A stretch of 64,000 bases of DNA, taken from positions 1 to 64,000 of the forward strand of contig CAVTGO010000008.1 in the NCBI GenBank assembly GCA_963734275.1, read 5' to 3'. A program made the translations under genes and the position numbers. This document shows, one piece after another, positions 9,744 through 18,905 of the stretch. The notes under the pieces were generated by a model. It was not told the DNA's origin. It did not search any database and saw nothing but the letters and a program-made list of their open reading frames with translations. Position 1 is the stretch's first letter, and each line of letters opens with the position of its first letter. Source of the DNA: CAVTGO01 sp963734275 (GTDB lineage: Bacteria; Actinomycetota; UBA4738; HRBIN12).

Positions 9744-11860
9744 TCAGTGCGCCAGCGTGGCCTGGTCGTTGACGGCGGCGAGCGCGCTGCGCACGTCGAG
9801 CGTGCTGAACGGCTTTTCCAGCACCAGCGGCCGCTCGTGGGCCGGCAGCGCCTCGATCTCGGCGCGGGCGCCGACCATGTCGCCGGTGACCAGCACGAAA
9901 CGGCGCGCGAGGTCGGGGCGATAGCGCGATCAGCTCGCGGTAGATGGTGATGCCGCTCGCCTCCGGGCATGCGCAGATCGCTGAAGACGATGTCCGGCTC
10001 ATAGTCGGCGAGCAGCGTCGGCTGCCGAGGTCCAGGCCGTGACGACGCGCGACTTGACGCCCATCAGTTCCAGAATGTCGGAGAGCGAGGCGGCGACGTC
10101 GGGCTCGTCGTCGATGATCAGCGCATGGCGCAGGCCGCTCGACCGCGCCTCCTGCGCCGGCGGCGCCGGCTGCGCGCGCCGGCGAAGGCCGGCAGCTCGA
10201 CGACGAAGCGCGCGCCCGTCGGGCATGACTTCCTCGAAGCGGATCGTTCCCTTGTGCCGCTCGACGATCGACTTGCGAGATCGACAGGCCGATGCCGGTG
10301 CCGACGCCGACCGGCTTGGTGGTGAAATAGGAATTCGAAGATGCGGTGCCTGATCGCCTCCGGAATGCCGGGTCCGGTGTCCTCGACCGCAGAAGCCGAC
10401 GTTGCCGCGTCGCTCAGCCGGAAGGTCCGCACCTTGATGCGCCGCTCGCCGTTGTGCGGCGGCCAGCGCATGCTGGCTGTTGATCAGGAAATTGGCCGCG
10501 ACCTGGGTGATGTGGTCGGCGTCGGCCAGCACCGGCAGCGGCGCCGGCGGCGAAATCGGTGTCGATGCCGATGCCGCTCGAGCGCGCGCCATAGGCGGTG
10601 ACTTCGAGCGCCGCGCGCACGGCGCTGTTGAGGTCGGTCTCGGCCGGCACGGTCGGATGCAGGCGCACCATGCCGAGGAAGCTCTTGACGATGCGGCCGC
10701 AGCGCTCGGCGGCGGCGCGCACCTTTTCGGCGCGCAGCTTGGTCTGCGGGTCGGGCGCGAATTCGTGCAGCAGCGTCGATTGCGCGACCACCACCGCCAG
10801 CGGGTTGTTGAGCTCGTGCGAGACGCCGGCGAGCAGCGAGCCCATCGCCGCCATCTTCTCGTTCTGGTGCAGCTTCTCGCGCTGCCGGTTGATCTCCTCC
10901 TCGGCGCGCCGCTTGTCGCGCAGGTCGCGGATCGAGCCGAAGAACAGCCGGCGGTCGGCGACCTTCATCTCGGTCGCCGTCAGCTCGATCGGGAAGATCT
11001 CGCCGGCGGCGTTCTGGGTGACCGTCTCCATGCGCTGGCCGACCATCGGCGCGCCGCGCCCGGCCATGTAGTCGGCGCCCGTCGCGTAGCCCTTGCGGTA
11101 GAAATGCGGAACGACCGTGTCGAGCAGGTCCTTGCCGAGGATGTCGGCTGCGCTGTAAGCCGAAGATGCGCTCGGCGGCCGGGTTGAACTCGATGATCGT
11201 GCCGGTCTCGTCGATGACGATGATGGCGTCGAGCGAGGCCTGCAGCATGGTCTGGCGGATGATCTCGCTGACATGGGCGTCCGACAGCGAGCGCTCGATC
11301 GGCGTCGCCGATCGCCAGGGCGACGATCTCGAGCGGCCGCCTTCTCCTCGTCGCGTCCAGCGCCGCTCGACCGACGCAGTCGTTGATGGCGAGCGTGCCC
11401 CACAGATGGCCGTGGGCGAAGACGGAGACCGACAGGAAGGACTTGATCTTCTGGTTCTCGAAGTCCTGGCGCAGAAAGCCTTCGATCTCGCGGGTGCTGG
11501 CCGGCGAACATCTTGCCCTGCCGCACCTCCTCGGCGAGCCGTCCAAGCAGCGGATCGGAATTGACGATCGACTGCATGATGATGCGTCGGCGGGCCGGCC
11601 ATCCCGACCGACCTCGTCGTCGACCCAGTAGGCGGCGATCGACTGGGCAAAGCCCTGGCCGGGCAGTTCGCGCAGCCGGAACAGGATCGCCCGGTGGCCG
11701 CCGAGCGACGTGCGCCAGCAGTCTCGAGGATGTCATCGATGATCGCGCTGCCAGTCCGCCGGCTCGTGCAGCCGCCTGCACGATGCGCGCCGGCAGCGAC
11801 CGTGCAGCCCGGCTCGGATGATCGCCGGGATCGATGCTTGGCGGGCAGGGTTTCGATCAT
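9744..11860 (-). pseudogene. Hybrid sensor histidine kinase (GAF-PAS-HisKA-HATPase-REC), frameshifted
   Basis: About 700 residues starting at ATG 11860. Order of domains: a GAF-like input (about 11650-11300), a PAS domain (ASLDAIIVIDETGTIIEFNP, then LLDTVVPHFYRKGY), a HisKA dimerisation domain with the phospho-acceptor His in GVSHELNNPLAVVVAQ, and a HATPase_c domain (NFLINSQHALAAA; SVEDTGPGIPEAIR; EVMPDGARFVVELP). A receiver domain follows (ALIIDDEPDVAASLSDILEL) ending RPLVLEKPFSTLDVRSAL and the stop at 9744-9746. Around ten shifts break the frame. The kinase sits 42 bases after an OmpR-type regulator on the same strand, so the two probably form one phosphorelay; the signal is unknown. Confidence 0.75.
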
Positions 11861-11902
11861 GCGGGGCTCTCGGCGCGCGCCGGCGACGAGCGCCAGCCGG
11901 CG

Positions 11903-12701
11903 TCAGTCGTCGCCCTCGTCGGGCAGCGAGAAGATATAGCCTTCGCCGCGCACCGTGCGCAGGAATTTCGGATTGGCGGGATCCTCCTCGATCTTCTTGC
12001 GCAGCCGCATGATGCGGATGTCGACGGCGCGCGAGGATTCCGGATCTTCGGCGAAGCCGATCGCCTCGGAGATCGCGGCGCGGCTCAGCAGCCGGTTGGA
12101 GCGGGTCAGGAAGACCTCCAGCACGTCGAACTCGCTCTTGGCCAGGTCGATGACCGCGCCGCCGGCGGCCGGTGACCATGCGGCCGTCGAGGTCGGCGCG
12201 GAAGTCGCCGAAGGTGACGATGCGGCGCCCGGCGTCGCCGGCTCGGCCTGCGGCGGCCTGCGGCTCGGACGGCTGCGGCACGCGGCGCAGCACGCTGCGC
12301 ACCCGCGCCAGAAGCTCGCGCAACTCGTACGGCTTGACGATGTAGTCGTCGGCGCCGAGCTCCAGCCCGACGATGCGGTCGATCGCGGTGCCGGCGGCGG
12401 TCGCGTAGATGATGCCGATCGGCATCTTGCGAGCGCAGCCAGCGGCCGAGCGACAGCCCGTCCTCGCCGGGCATGGCGATGTCGAGAATGGCGAGATGGA
12501 AGGCTCTCGCGTCTCGACCAGCTCGCGCATCGCGGCGGCATTCTCGGCCGTCGCCACCTCATAGCCGTTGGCGCCGAGATACTCGGCGACGGCCTCCCTC
12601 AGATCGGGCTCGTCCTCGACGATGGCGATCCGTGCGCGCAGGGAGATCTCGCCTCCGCTATCGGCGGAAAGTAGATTGGGTATAAACATGATGTCCAGCA
12701 T
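11903..12701 (-). pseudogene. OmpR/PhoB-family response regulator, frameshifted
   Basis: Receiver domain RIAIVEDEPDLREAVAEYLG (acidic pocket E-D-E), a phospho-Asp region damaged by a frameshift near 12480, then GADDYIVKPYELRELLARVR with the conserved Lys. The winged-helix domain reads VIDLAKSEFDVLEVFLTRSN, ISEAIGFAEDPESSRAVDIR and RTVRGEGYIFSLPDEG before the stop at 11903-11905. Start is ATG 12701 or 12689. It precedes the hybrid kinase on the same strand and is its likely partner. A second regulator gene runs divergently from a spacer of only about 40 bases. Confidence 0.75.
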
Positions 12702-12738
12702 TCATCTTGAGATGTCTGTCGCGAGAGTGGTTCAAAGC

Positions 12739-13430
12739 ATGGGTGCAAGACCGGTCATCGCGCTCGTCTGCCTGTCGCAGGATGCTGCGAGCCGGCCTCG
12801 CCGACTATCTCGAACGCCGCGGCTACGACGTGCGCGAGGCGCGCCGAGGAATGGGAGGCCGAGTCGCTGCTTTCGGCCGGCGGCGTCGACGTCGCCGTCA
12901 TCGGCGACAGACTGCCGGCCAGGCCGGGGCCTCGATCTTCTGAGGCGGCATGGCGGCGAGGGCGGGCCGAGCTTCGTCATGATCTGCCGGCCGCGCCGAC
13001 CTGATCGAGAAGGTGCTGGCGCTCGAGCTCGGCGCGGCCGACGTCGTGGCGAGCCCGGTCAATCTGGCGCGAGCTTGCCGCGCGCATCGGCGGCCTGTCG
13101 GCCGCCGCGGCAAGGCGCGGCGCGAACTGGTCGTGCTGGAGAACGCCACCGTCGACCTCAAGGCGCGCTGGTCATGCACCGGTCGGGCAGCGAGGAACAG
13201 CTTTCGCCCGGCCAGATCGCGCTGCTCAGGCTGTTCCTCGCCAGTCCGCGCAAGGTGCTGACGCGCGACGACATCATGGCCGCGGCGCCGGCCGAAAGCG
13301 CCGACGCCTTCGACCGGTCGATCGATTCCCGCATCGTGCGCCTGCGCCGCAAGCTCGACACCGAAAGCATCACCACGATACGCGGCGCCGGCTACCGCTT
13401 CGATCCGCCCCGGTCGAGCATAGAATCGGC
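12739..13430 (+). pseudogene. Second OmpR-family response regulator with degenerate receiver, frameshifted
   Basis: Start ATG 12739 (MGARPVIALVC), then RMLRAGLADYLERRGYDVRE, a receiver-like core (VDVAVIGDRLPGRPGLDLLR, LALELGAADVVASPVNLREL) and a clear OmpR-type winged helix (LSPGQIALLRLFLASPRKVL, DRSIDSRIVRLRRKL, ITTIRGAGYRFDPP). The usual DxxMP phosphorylation block reads GDRLPG and the conserved KP is SPV, so the receiver may be non-canonical, although frameshifts limit certainty. The end is uncertain: the readable frame runs on to 13671, but a shift near 13415 would stop at about 13430. It is divergent from the other regulator. Confidence 0.6.
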
Positions 13431-13467
13431 CTGGGCAGAACTGAAGCCTGGCGGGCGTCCACCTCGG

Positions 13468-13638
13468 CTAACGAAGCTGCGCGTCTACCGACGCGGCATC
13501 ATGCGACGACGGACCGGTTCGGACGTGCGCGCGATCCTTCAGCACGACCAGCGTGACGCCGGCGACGCCAAGCAGGCCCTGCGTGTAGAGCAACGCCGAG
13601 AGGACGATAGGAGCAAATTTCGAGGTCTTGCCATGCAT
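13468..13638 (-). CDS. Short membrane protein of 56 residues
   Basis: ATG at 13638 reads MHGKTSKFAPIVLSALLYTQ, continues through GLLGVAGVTLVVLKDRAHVR and ends at the TAG at 13468-13470. There is one hydrophobic helix (about residues 9-33) with basic flanks on both sides. No strong ribosome-binding site is seen. It lies antisense to the extended, probably spurious tail of the regulator frame, which supports an earlier end for that gene. I do not recognise the family; the clean frame in an error-rich block is what suggests it is real. Confidence 0.45.
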   Translation of the reverse strand: MHGKTSKFAPIVLSALLYTQGLLGVAGVTLVVLKDRAHVRTGPSSHDAASVDAQLR

Positions 13639-13639
13639 G

Positions 13640-14452
13640 GCCGTAATCCTGATCTAGATGGTCCGGAGTGACGGGCACCGCGCCGCATCGCGGGGTACGC
13701 GCTTCGATTGGGTGCTTTATGACAGCCCGCCGTAACGGCCTCATGCCGCTTGCTAGAGCCGATGTTTCGAAATTGTTTCGCTGGATTACGGGTCGCTGAA
13801 CCTCGCCGTGAGGCTCACCGAGAAGCGCTCGTCTGGCCTGTGCCAACCGGGAATTAGGTACAGTCGAACCAGATAGCAGGGGCTGCAACGTTCCGCCGGC
13901 GTTAGGAGCGGCAAGCGAAGGCGGCCCGCCAGGTCGTTTTAACCGGGACCGACCGGACGTGGACAGGATTCCGCGGTTGCATAAGCCAACCCTCTGATAA
14001 CATTAGATCAAAGGAATTTGTTGACCTGGATTTGCTCACCCACTTTCACGACAAACGATAATCTCCGCATCGCCCTCGCGGGAGCCCTGGTCCGGACCGG
14101 GGATCAGGGGAGGGCGGCGATGTCCGGGCCGGTCGCGCAACGGTAGCGCGGCTTAGGGAGACGATCCCCAAGACCCGGGCCCCACGCAGGTCAGGCAGGC
14201 GGCGCAAGAAAAGCGTCGGTCTGGCCCACTTCGTCGCGGCAAGAACGTCGGCGGGGCGCGGAAGCTGCGCCACGTATCTAACAATTGAGAGGCTCGGCCC
14301 CGTGCCCCGCTTCCCACCGTTCTTCAACGGCCAGATGCGAAAGCAAGGCGTGGCAGCGATGAAACGCGCATGGACTTCGTCCTCTGCTTATTAGTTCGCT
14401 CTTGCCTCGCCGCTATTTGCCACGCAACTGTAGGCGTATCGAGGGGTAACGA
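13640..14452. other. Long stretch without a recognised gene
   Basis: About 800 bases between the short membrane protein and the adenylate cyclase. The few open frames (for example minus 14046-14327, Arg/Pro-rich) match nothing I recognise and have no clear ribosome-binding site. A GC-rich inverted repeat is visible around 14080-14120 (CCCTGGTCCGGACCGGGG). The region could hold a small RNA or a decayed gene; there is no terminator-like U-run to support an RNA. Confidence 0.4.
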
Positions 14453-16683
14453 ATGCGGGCCTTCCTGACACGTCTGTTGCATTTCGCGCGGCGCAGGCGC
14501 TATCTCGCCATCTGGTCGGCCGGGCTGCTGTCGATCGCGCTGGTCATAGCTGCCGCCTATTCGCCCTTCAGCCCGCTCGACCGGCTGAACTTCCTCGTCT
14601 TCGACACCTACCAGAAGCTCAAGCCGCGCGCGGCGACCGAGAGCGCGGTCGCCGTCGTCGACATCGACGACGAAAGCATCCGCCAGCTCGGCCAGTGGCC
14701 CTGGTCGCGCACGGTCCTCGCCTCGGTCATCGACCGGCTGACCGCCGAGGGCGCCGCGGCGATCGGGCTCGACATCATCCTGTCCGAACCCGACCGCACT
14801 TCGCCGGCGCTGGCCGTCGCGCAGCTCGAAAGCCAGGGGTTTCAGGTCACCTATCCGGGCTCGGGCGCCGAACTCGACCACGACCGGATACTCGCCGCGA
14901 GCTTCGCCAAAGCGCCGGTCGTCGCCGGCCTCGTGCTCGCCGAAGGCGTCGACCACGCCGCCCCCGCCGGCCAAGGCCGGCTTCGCCTTCGCCGGCGACA
15001 ATCCGGCCGCCTATCTGCCGTCCTTTCCCGGCGCCGTGCGCAATCTGCCAATCCTCGACGATGCCGCGCCCGGCCTCGGCGTCTTCAGCTTTCCGCGCGG
15101 CGCAGGACGGCGTCGTGCGCCAGATCCCGCTGATCTCCCGCCACGACGAAAATCTCTATCCCGCGCTGTCGATCGAAGTCGCTGCGGGTGGCGCAGGGCG
15201 CTTCGAGCTTCGTCGTCAAGAGCACCGGCGCCAGCAGCGAGTTCGACACCGGCCATCCCGGCATGACGGCGCTCAAGGTCGGCGCGCTCGAGATCCCGAC
15301 CGGGCCGGACGGCCGCATCTGGGTCTACTATTCGCGCGAGCCGGCGTCGCCGGTCGTGCCGGTGCACCGCCTGCTCGGCGAGCCCGATCCCGAGCTCACC
15401 AGCCAGATCGAGGGGCGCATCGTGCTGATCGGCACCTCGGCGGTCGGCCTGCGCGATCTCGTGTCGACGCCGCTCAGCGCCGGCTTTCCCGGCGTGCTCG
15501 TCCATGCCGAGATCATCGACCAGATCGTCAGCGGCAAATTCCTGACGCGGCCGGACTGGGCGGTCGGGCTGGAGATCGTCGCGGCGATCGGCGCTTGGCC
15601 TCCTCGTGCTCGCCTTCCTGCCCTGGCTCTCGACCCTCGCCAACGCCCTGGTCGCGGCCGGCGCGCTTGCCTTGAGCGTCGGCGTCGGCTGGCTCGCCTT
15701 CGCCAACTACGACCTGCTGCTTTCGCCCATCCTGCCGGCGCAGACCTGCCTGCTCGCCTACGGCGTCGGGTCGGGCGTCAGGCTGCTGCTCAGCGAAAGC
15801 GAAAGCCGCTACATACGCAGCGCCTTCGGCCACTATCTCTCGCCGGCCATGGTCGAGCAGCTGGTCGAAAATCCCGACGCGCTGGTGCTCGGCGGCGAGA
15901 ACCGCGAGCTCACCATCCTGTTCTGCGACATCCGCTCCTTCACCACCATCTCGGAAACGATGGAGCCGACCGAACTCACCGTCTTCCTCAACAATTTCCT
16001 GACGCCGATGACCAACGTGCTGATGGAGAACGGCGCCACCATCGACAAATATATCGGCGACGCGATCATGGCGTTCTGGAACGCGCCGCTCGACGTTCCC
16101 GAGCACCGCCAGCGCGCCTGCGAGAGCGTGCTTGAAGATGCTCGACGCGCTGGAGAAGCTGAACGCGACGCTGGAAAAGCCGGTCCGCATCGGCGTCGGC
16201 CTCAACTCCGGCGTCTGCTGCGTCGGCAATCTCGGTTCGCGGCAGCGCTTCGACTATTCGGCGATCGGCGACAGCGTCAATGTCGGCTCGCGCATCGAGG
16301 GCCTGACCAAGCAATATGGCTTGAGCAACCTGGTCGCCGAAAGCACGGCCAGCGAGGTCGAGGGGCTTGGCGATGCTGGAGGTCGACAAGGTGATGGTCG
16401 TCGGCCGCGACGAGGCGACGCTGGTCTACACGCTTCTCGGCGGACGCGAGCGCGCTCAGGCGGAAGAGTTCCTGGAGCTGAAGCGCCTGCACGACCGCTT
16501 CCTTGCCAACTACCGGTCGATGCGTTTCGACGACGCGGCGGCGCGACCTTGCGCTGCTCAAAAAAACCGCACCGGCGCAGCTCGAAAAAGTCTACGCCGA
16601 ATATCAGGGCCGGCTCGATGCCTATCTGGTTGACGCCGCCGCCAGCCGACTGGGACGGCTCCTGGCGGGCGGAGCACAAATGA
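14453..16683 (+). pseudogene. CHASE2-domain class III adenylate/guanylate cyclase, frameshifted
   Basis: ATG 14453, with GAGGGG nine bases upstream. It has an N-terminal membrane helix (AIWSAGLLSIALVIAAAYSP), then a periplasmic CHASE2 sensor (LNFLVFDTYQKLKPR, AVAVVDIDDESIRQLGQWPW, IEGRIVLIGTSAVGLRDLVS, PGVLVHAEIIDQIVSGKFL). Two or three further helices follow (LANALVAAGALALSVGVGWL; ILPAQTCLLAYGVGSGVRLL). The catalytic domain carries LTILFCDIRSFTTIS and KYIGDAIMAFWNAP (metal Asp residues) and FDYSAIGDSVNVGSRIEGL (transition-state Asn/Arg). About five indels break it; intact length would be near 740 residues. The stop at 16681-16683 overlaps the start of a LacI-type regulator, so the two were probably co-translated. 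The nucleotide product is not determined by what I can see. Confidence 0.8.
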
Positions 16684-17690
16684 AGCCGCGCGCACGCCGC
16701 GGCGGCGGCCGCCCGACCATTGCCGATGTGGCAAAGCTCGCCGGCGTCGGCGCGATCACCGTGTCGCGCGCGCTGCGCGAGCCGGAACGCGTTTCGGAGA
16801 GCCTGCGCCAGCAGATCCAGCAGGCGGTGGACGAACTCGGCTATGTGCCGGACCCGAACGCCAGGGCGCTCGCCTCGGCGCGCGCGGAAGTGTTCGGCGT
16901 GCTGGTGCCGTCGCTGACCAACAACGTCTTCGCCGAGGTGGTGCGCGGCATCTACGACAGCCTGTCGGACAGCTCCTTCCGCGTCCAGCTCGGCAATACG
17001 CATTATTCCGGGCTTGAGGAGGAGCGGCTGCTGCAGGTCTTCCTCAGCCAGCGGCCGGCGGCGCTGATCGTGTCGGGCATCGACCAGACGGCCGCGGCGC
17101 GCAAGCTGCTGGAGACCGCCGGCTGCCCGGTCGTGCAGATCATGGAGACCGGACCCGATCCGGTCGACATGATGGTCGGCTTCTCGCATTTCGAGGGCGG
17201 CCGCGCCGCCACCAACCACATGATCGAGGTCGGCTACCGGCGTATCGGCTTCCTCGGCGCGCGCATGGACCCGCGCTCGCAGCGCCGGCTTGCCGGCTAC
17301 CGCGCGGCCATGGAGGCGGCCGGCCTGTTCGATCCGCGGCTGGTGACGACGACGCCGGTGCCGTCCAGCGTGACGCTCGGCCGCGATCTCTTCCGCGACG
17401 CGCTCGCCAAGGTGCCGTCGCTCGACGGCGTCTTCTGCAACAATGACGACATCGCGCTCGGCGTGCTGTTCGAATGCCACCGCGCCGTCGATCGCCGTGC
17501 CGCAGACGATCGGCATTTCCGGCTTCAACGACCTCGACATGATGCAGGTGGCGTTTCCCTCGGTCACCAGCATAAGGACGCATCGCTACGAGATCGGCCG
17601 CCAGGCAGTCGTCATGGCGCTTGCGGCGATCGCCGGCAACCGCCCGGAAAACAAGGTCGTCGACCTTGGCTTCGAACTGAAGCGACTATC
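16680..17690 (+). pseudogene. LacI/GalR-family repressor, C-terminus lost at junction
   Basis: ATG 16680 overlaps the cyclase stop (AAATGA). The helix-turn-helix reads PTIADVAKLAGVGAITVSRA followed by the hinge ELGYVPDPNARALASARA. The sugar-binding-type body continues VFGVLVPSLTNNVFAEVVRG, ALIVSGIDQTAAARKLLETA, GGRAATNHMIEVGYRRIGFL and GVFCNNDDIALGVLFECHRA. One frameshift near 17480 leads to VPQTIGISGFNDLDMMQVAF and RYEIGRQAVVMALAAIAG. The reading stops after GFELK at the second chimeric join; the family normally ends within 10-15 residues (ELK.R.ST), so little is lost. The effector is unknown. Pairing with an adenylate cyclase is unusual. Confidence 0.8.
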
Positions 17691-17705
17691 TGGCCGCCCG
17701 CCTGC
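17678..17705. other. Chimeric junction 2 (alphaproteobacterium to actinobacterium)
   Basis: Plus-strand LacI coding sequence ends at about GFELKR, and minus-strand Ser/Thr kinase coding sequence begins at about AAEQAGGQI. Both are interrupted in coding sequence, with no repeat, tRNA or transposase at the join. To the right, the indel load drops sharply and the codon usage and promoter style change. Confidence 0.8.
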
Positions 17706-18862
17706 TCGGCGGCGACGGCGGAGAACAGGCCCGCGAACGCGTCGGTCACGCCGAGCGACCCGGCGGGCGACGTGCTGGCCGTCGGACCCGTGGGCTCCTC
17801 GGTCGTCGCACCCGCCTCCTGGGACCGGCGGAGCTCGCGGCGCGCCCCGGCCAGATCGGAGTCATCGAGGAGCAGGACGGCGAGGACCCCGAGGATCGCG
17901 AGCCCGGCGACGATCGGGATCCAGTTCGGGAAGCCCCGCGACGCCCGGTGCTGCCCCGCGCGGGGCACGATGGGCACGGGCCGGGTCTCGGCCGCGTCGT
18001 CCTCGACCACCGCGACGAGCGGCATCGTTGCGGTCGGGTCATCGTCGATGACCGCAGCCGCGAGGGCGTGCTCGAGCTCGGCCGCCGAACCGTAGCGCTG
18101 CGCCGGATCCTTCTCGAGGGCGCGGACGACGACCGCGTCCAGGTCCTCGGGGACGGGGACCACCGACGAGGGCGGTGGCGCCGGCTCGTTCACGTGCTGG
18201 TACAGGGCCGCCACGGGTGAGTCCGCGACGAACGGCGGCCGGCCGGCGAGCATCTGGAACACCACGCACCCGAGCGCGTAGATGTCGGATCGCTCGTCGC
18301 CGGGCTCGCCGCGCGCCTGCTCGGGCGACAGGTACGAGGCGCTGCCGATCACCGCGCCGCTGCGGGTGAGCGCGTCGGTCCCGGCGGCACGCGCGATCCC
18401 GAAGTCGAGGACCTTCACGCGGCCGTCCTCGGTGAGCATCACGTTGCCGGGCTTCACGTCACGGTGGATCACGCCGGCCTCGTGGGCGGCCGCGAGCGCG
18501 TGACACACCTCGGCCGCGATGGTGACCACTCGCCGGGGATCGAGGCGTCCCTCACGCTTGAGGAGCTCGCCGAGGGTCTCGCCCTCGACGAGCTCGGTCA
18601 CGATGTACTGCGTCTCACCGTCCGAGCCGCTGTCGTAGACCGCGACGATGCTCGGGTGGTTGAGGGAGGCGGCGTGGCGAGCCTCGGCCCGGAACCGCCG
18701 CACGAAGGACTCGTCCCGGTCGTACGGAGGCGCCAGCACCTTCAGCGCGACGGGGCGGCGGAGCTTGCGGTCGGTCCCGCGATGGACGCGAGCCATCCCA
18801 CCCTCGCCGAGCAGGGGCCCGAGCTCGTACCGGTCCGCGAGGACCGTGGTCGCCTGCTGCAC
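17690..18862 (-). CDS. Membrane Ser/Thr protein kinase (PknB-like), C-terminus lost at junction
   Basis: Eukaryotic-type kinase domain at residues 10-270: Gly-rich loop LLGEGGMARVHRG, catalytic Lys in PVALKVLAPP, HRDVKPGNVML (catalytic loop), KVLDFGIARA (DFG), SASYLSPEQARGE (activation segment). A juxtamembrane linker and one membrane helix (WIPIVAGLAILGVLAVLLL) are followed by a Thr/Pro-rich extracellular start that is cut by the join at about 17690. I chose GTG 18862 because a TACAGT hexamer lies six bases upstream (18869-18874), fitting leaderless expression. The extracellular sensor, often PASTA or similar, is missing, so its signal is unknown. Confidence 0.85.
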
Positions 18863-18868
18863 CCGAGA

Positions 18869-18874
18869 ACTGTA
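18869..18874 (-). promoter_or_regulatory. Minus-10 box TACAGT for the Ser/Thr kinase
   Basis: Six bases separate it from GTG 18862; no ribosome-binding site is present. Fits leaderless transcription. Confidence 0.55.
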
Positions 18875-18905
18875 CCCGGAGAGCTGCCCGCTCAAGCCGG
18901 GGAAG

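Noticed and set aside
14046..14327. Arg/Pro-rich ORF of 93 codons on the minus strand
   Set aside because: No ribosome-binding site, no recognisable motif, and composition typical of a chance frame in GC-rich DNA.
1290..17705. Genomic island or prophage inserted in the actinobacterial genome
   Set aside because: No integrase, att repeat, tRNA or phage gene is present, the genes are ordinary rhizobial housekeeping and signalling types, and error density differs from the host part.
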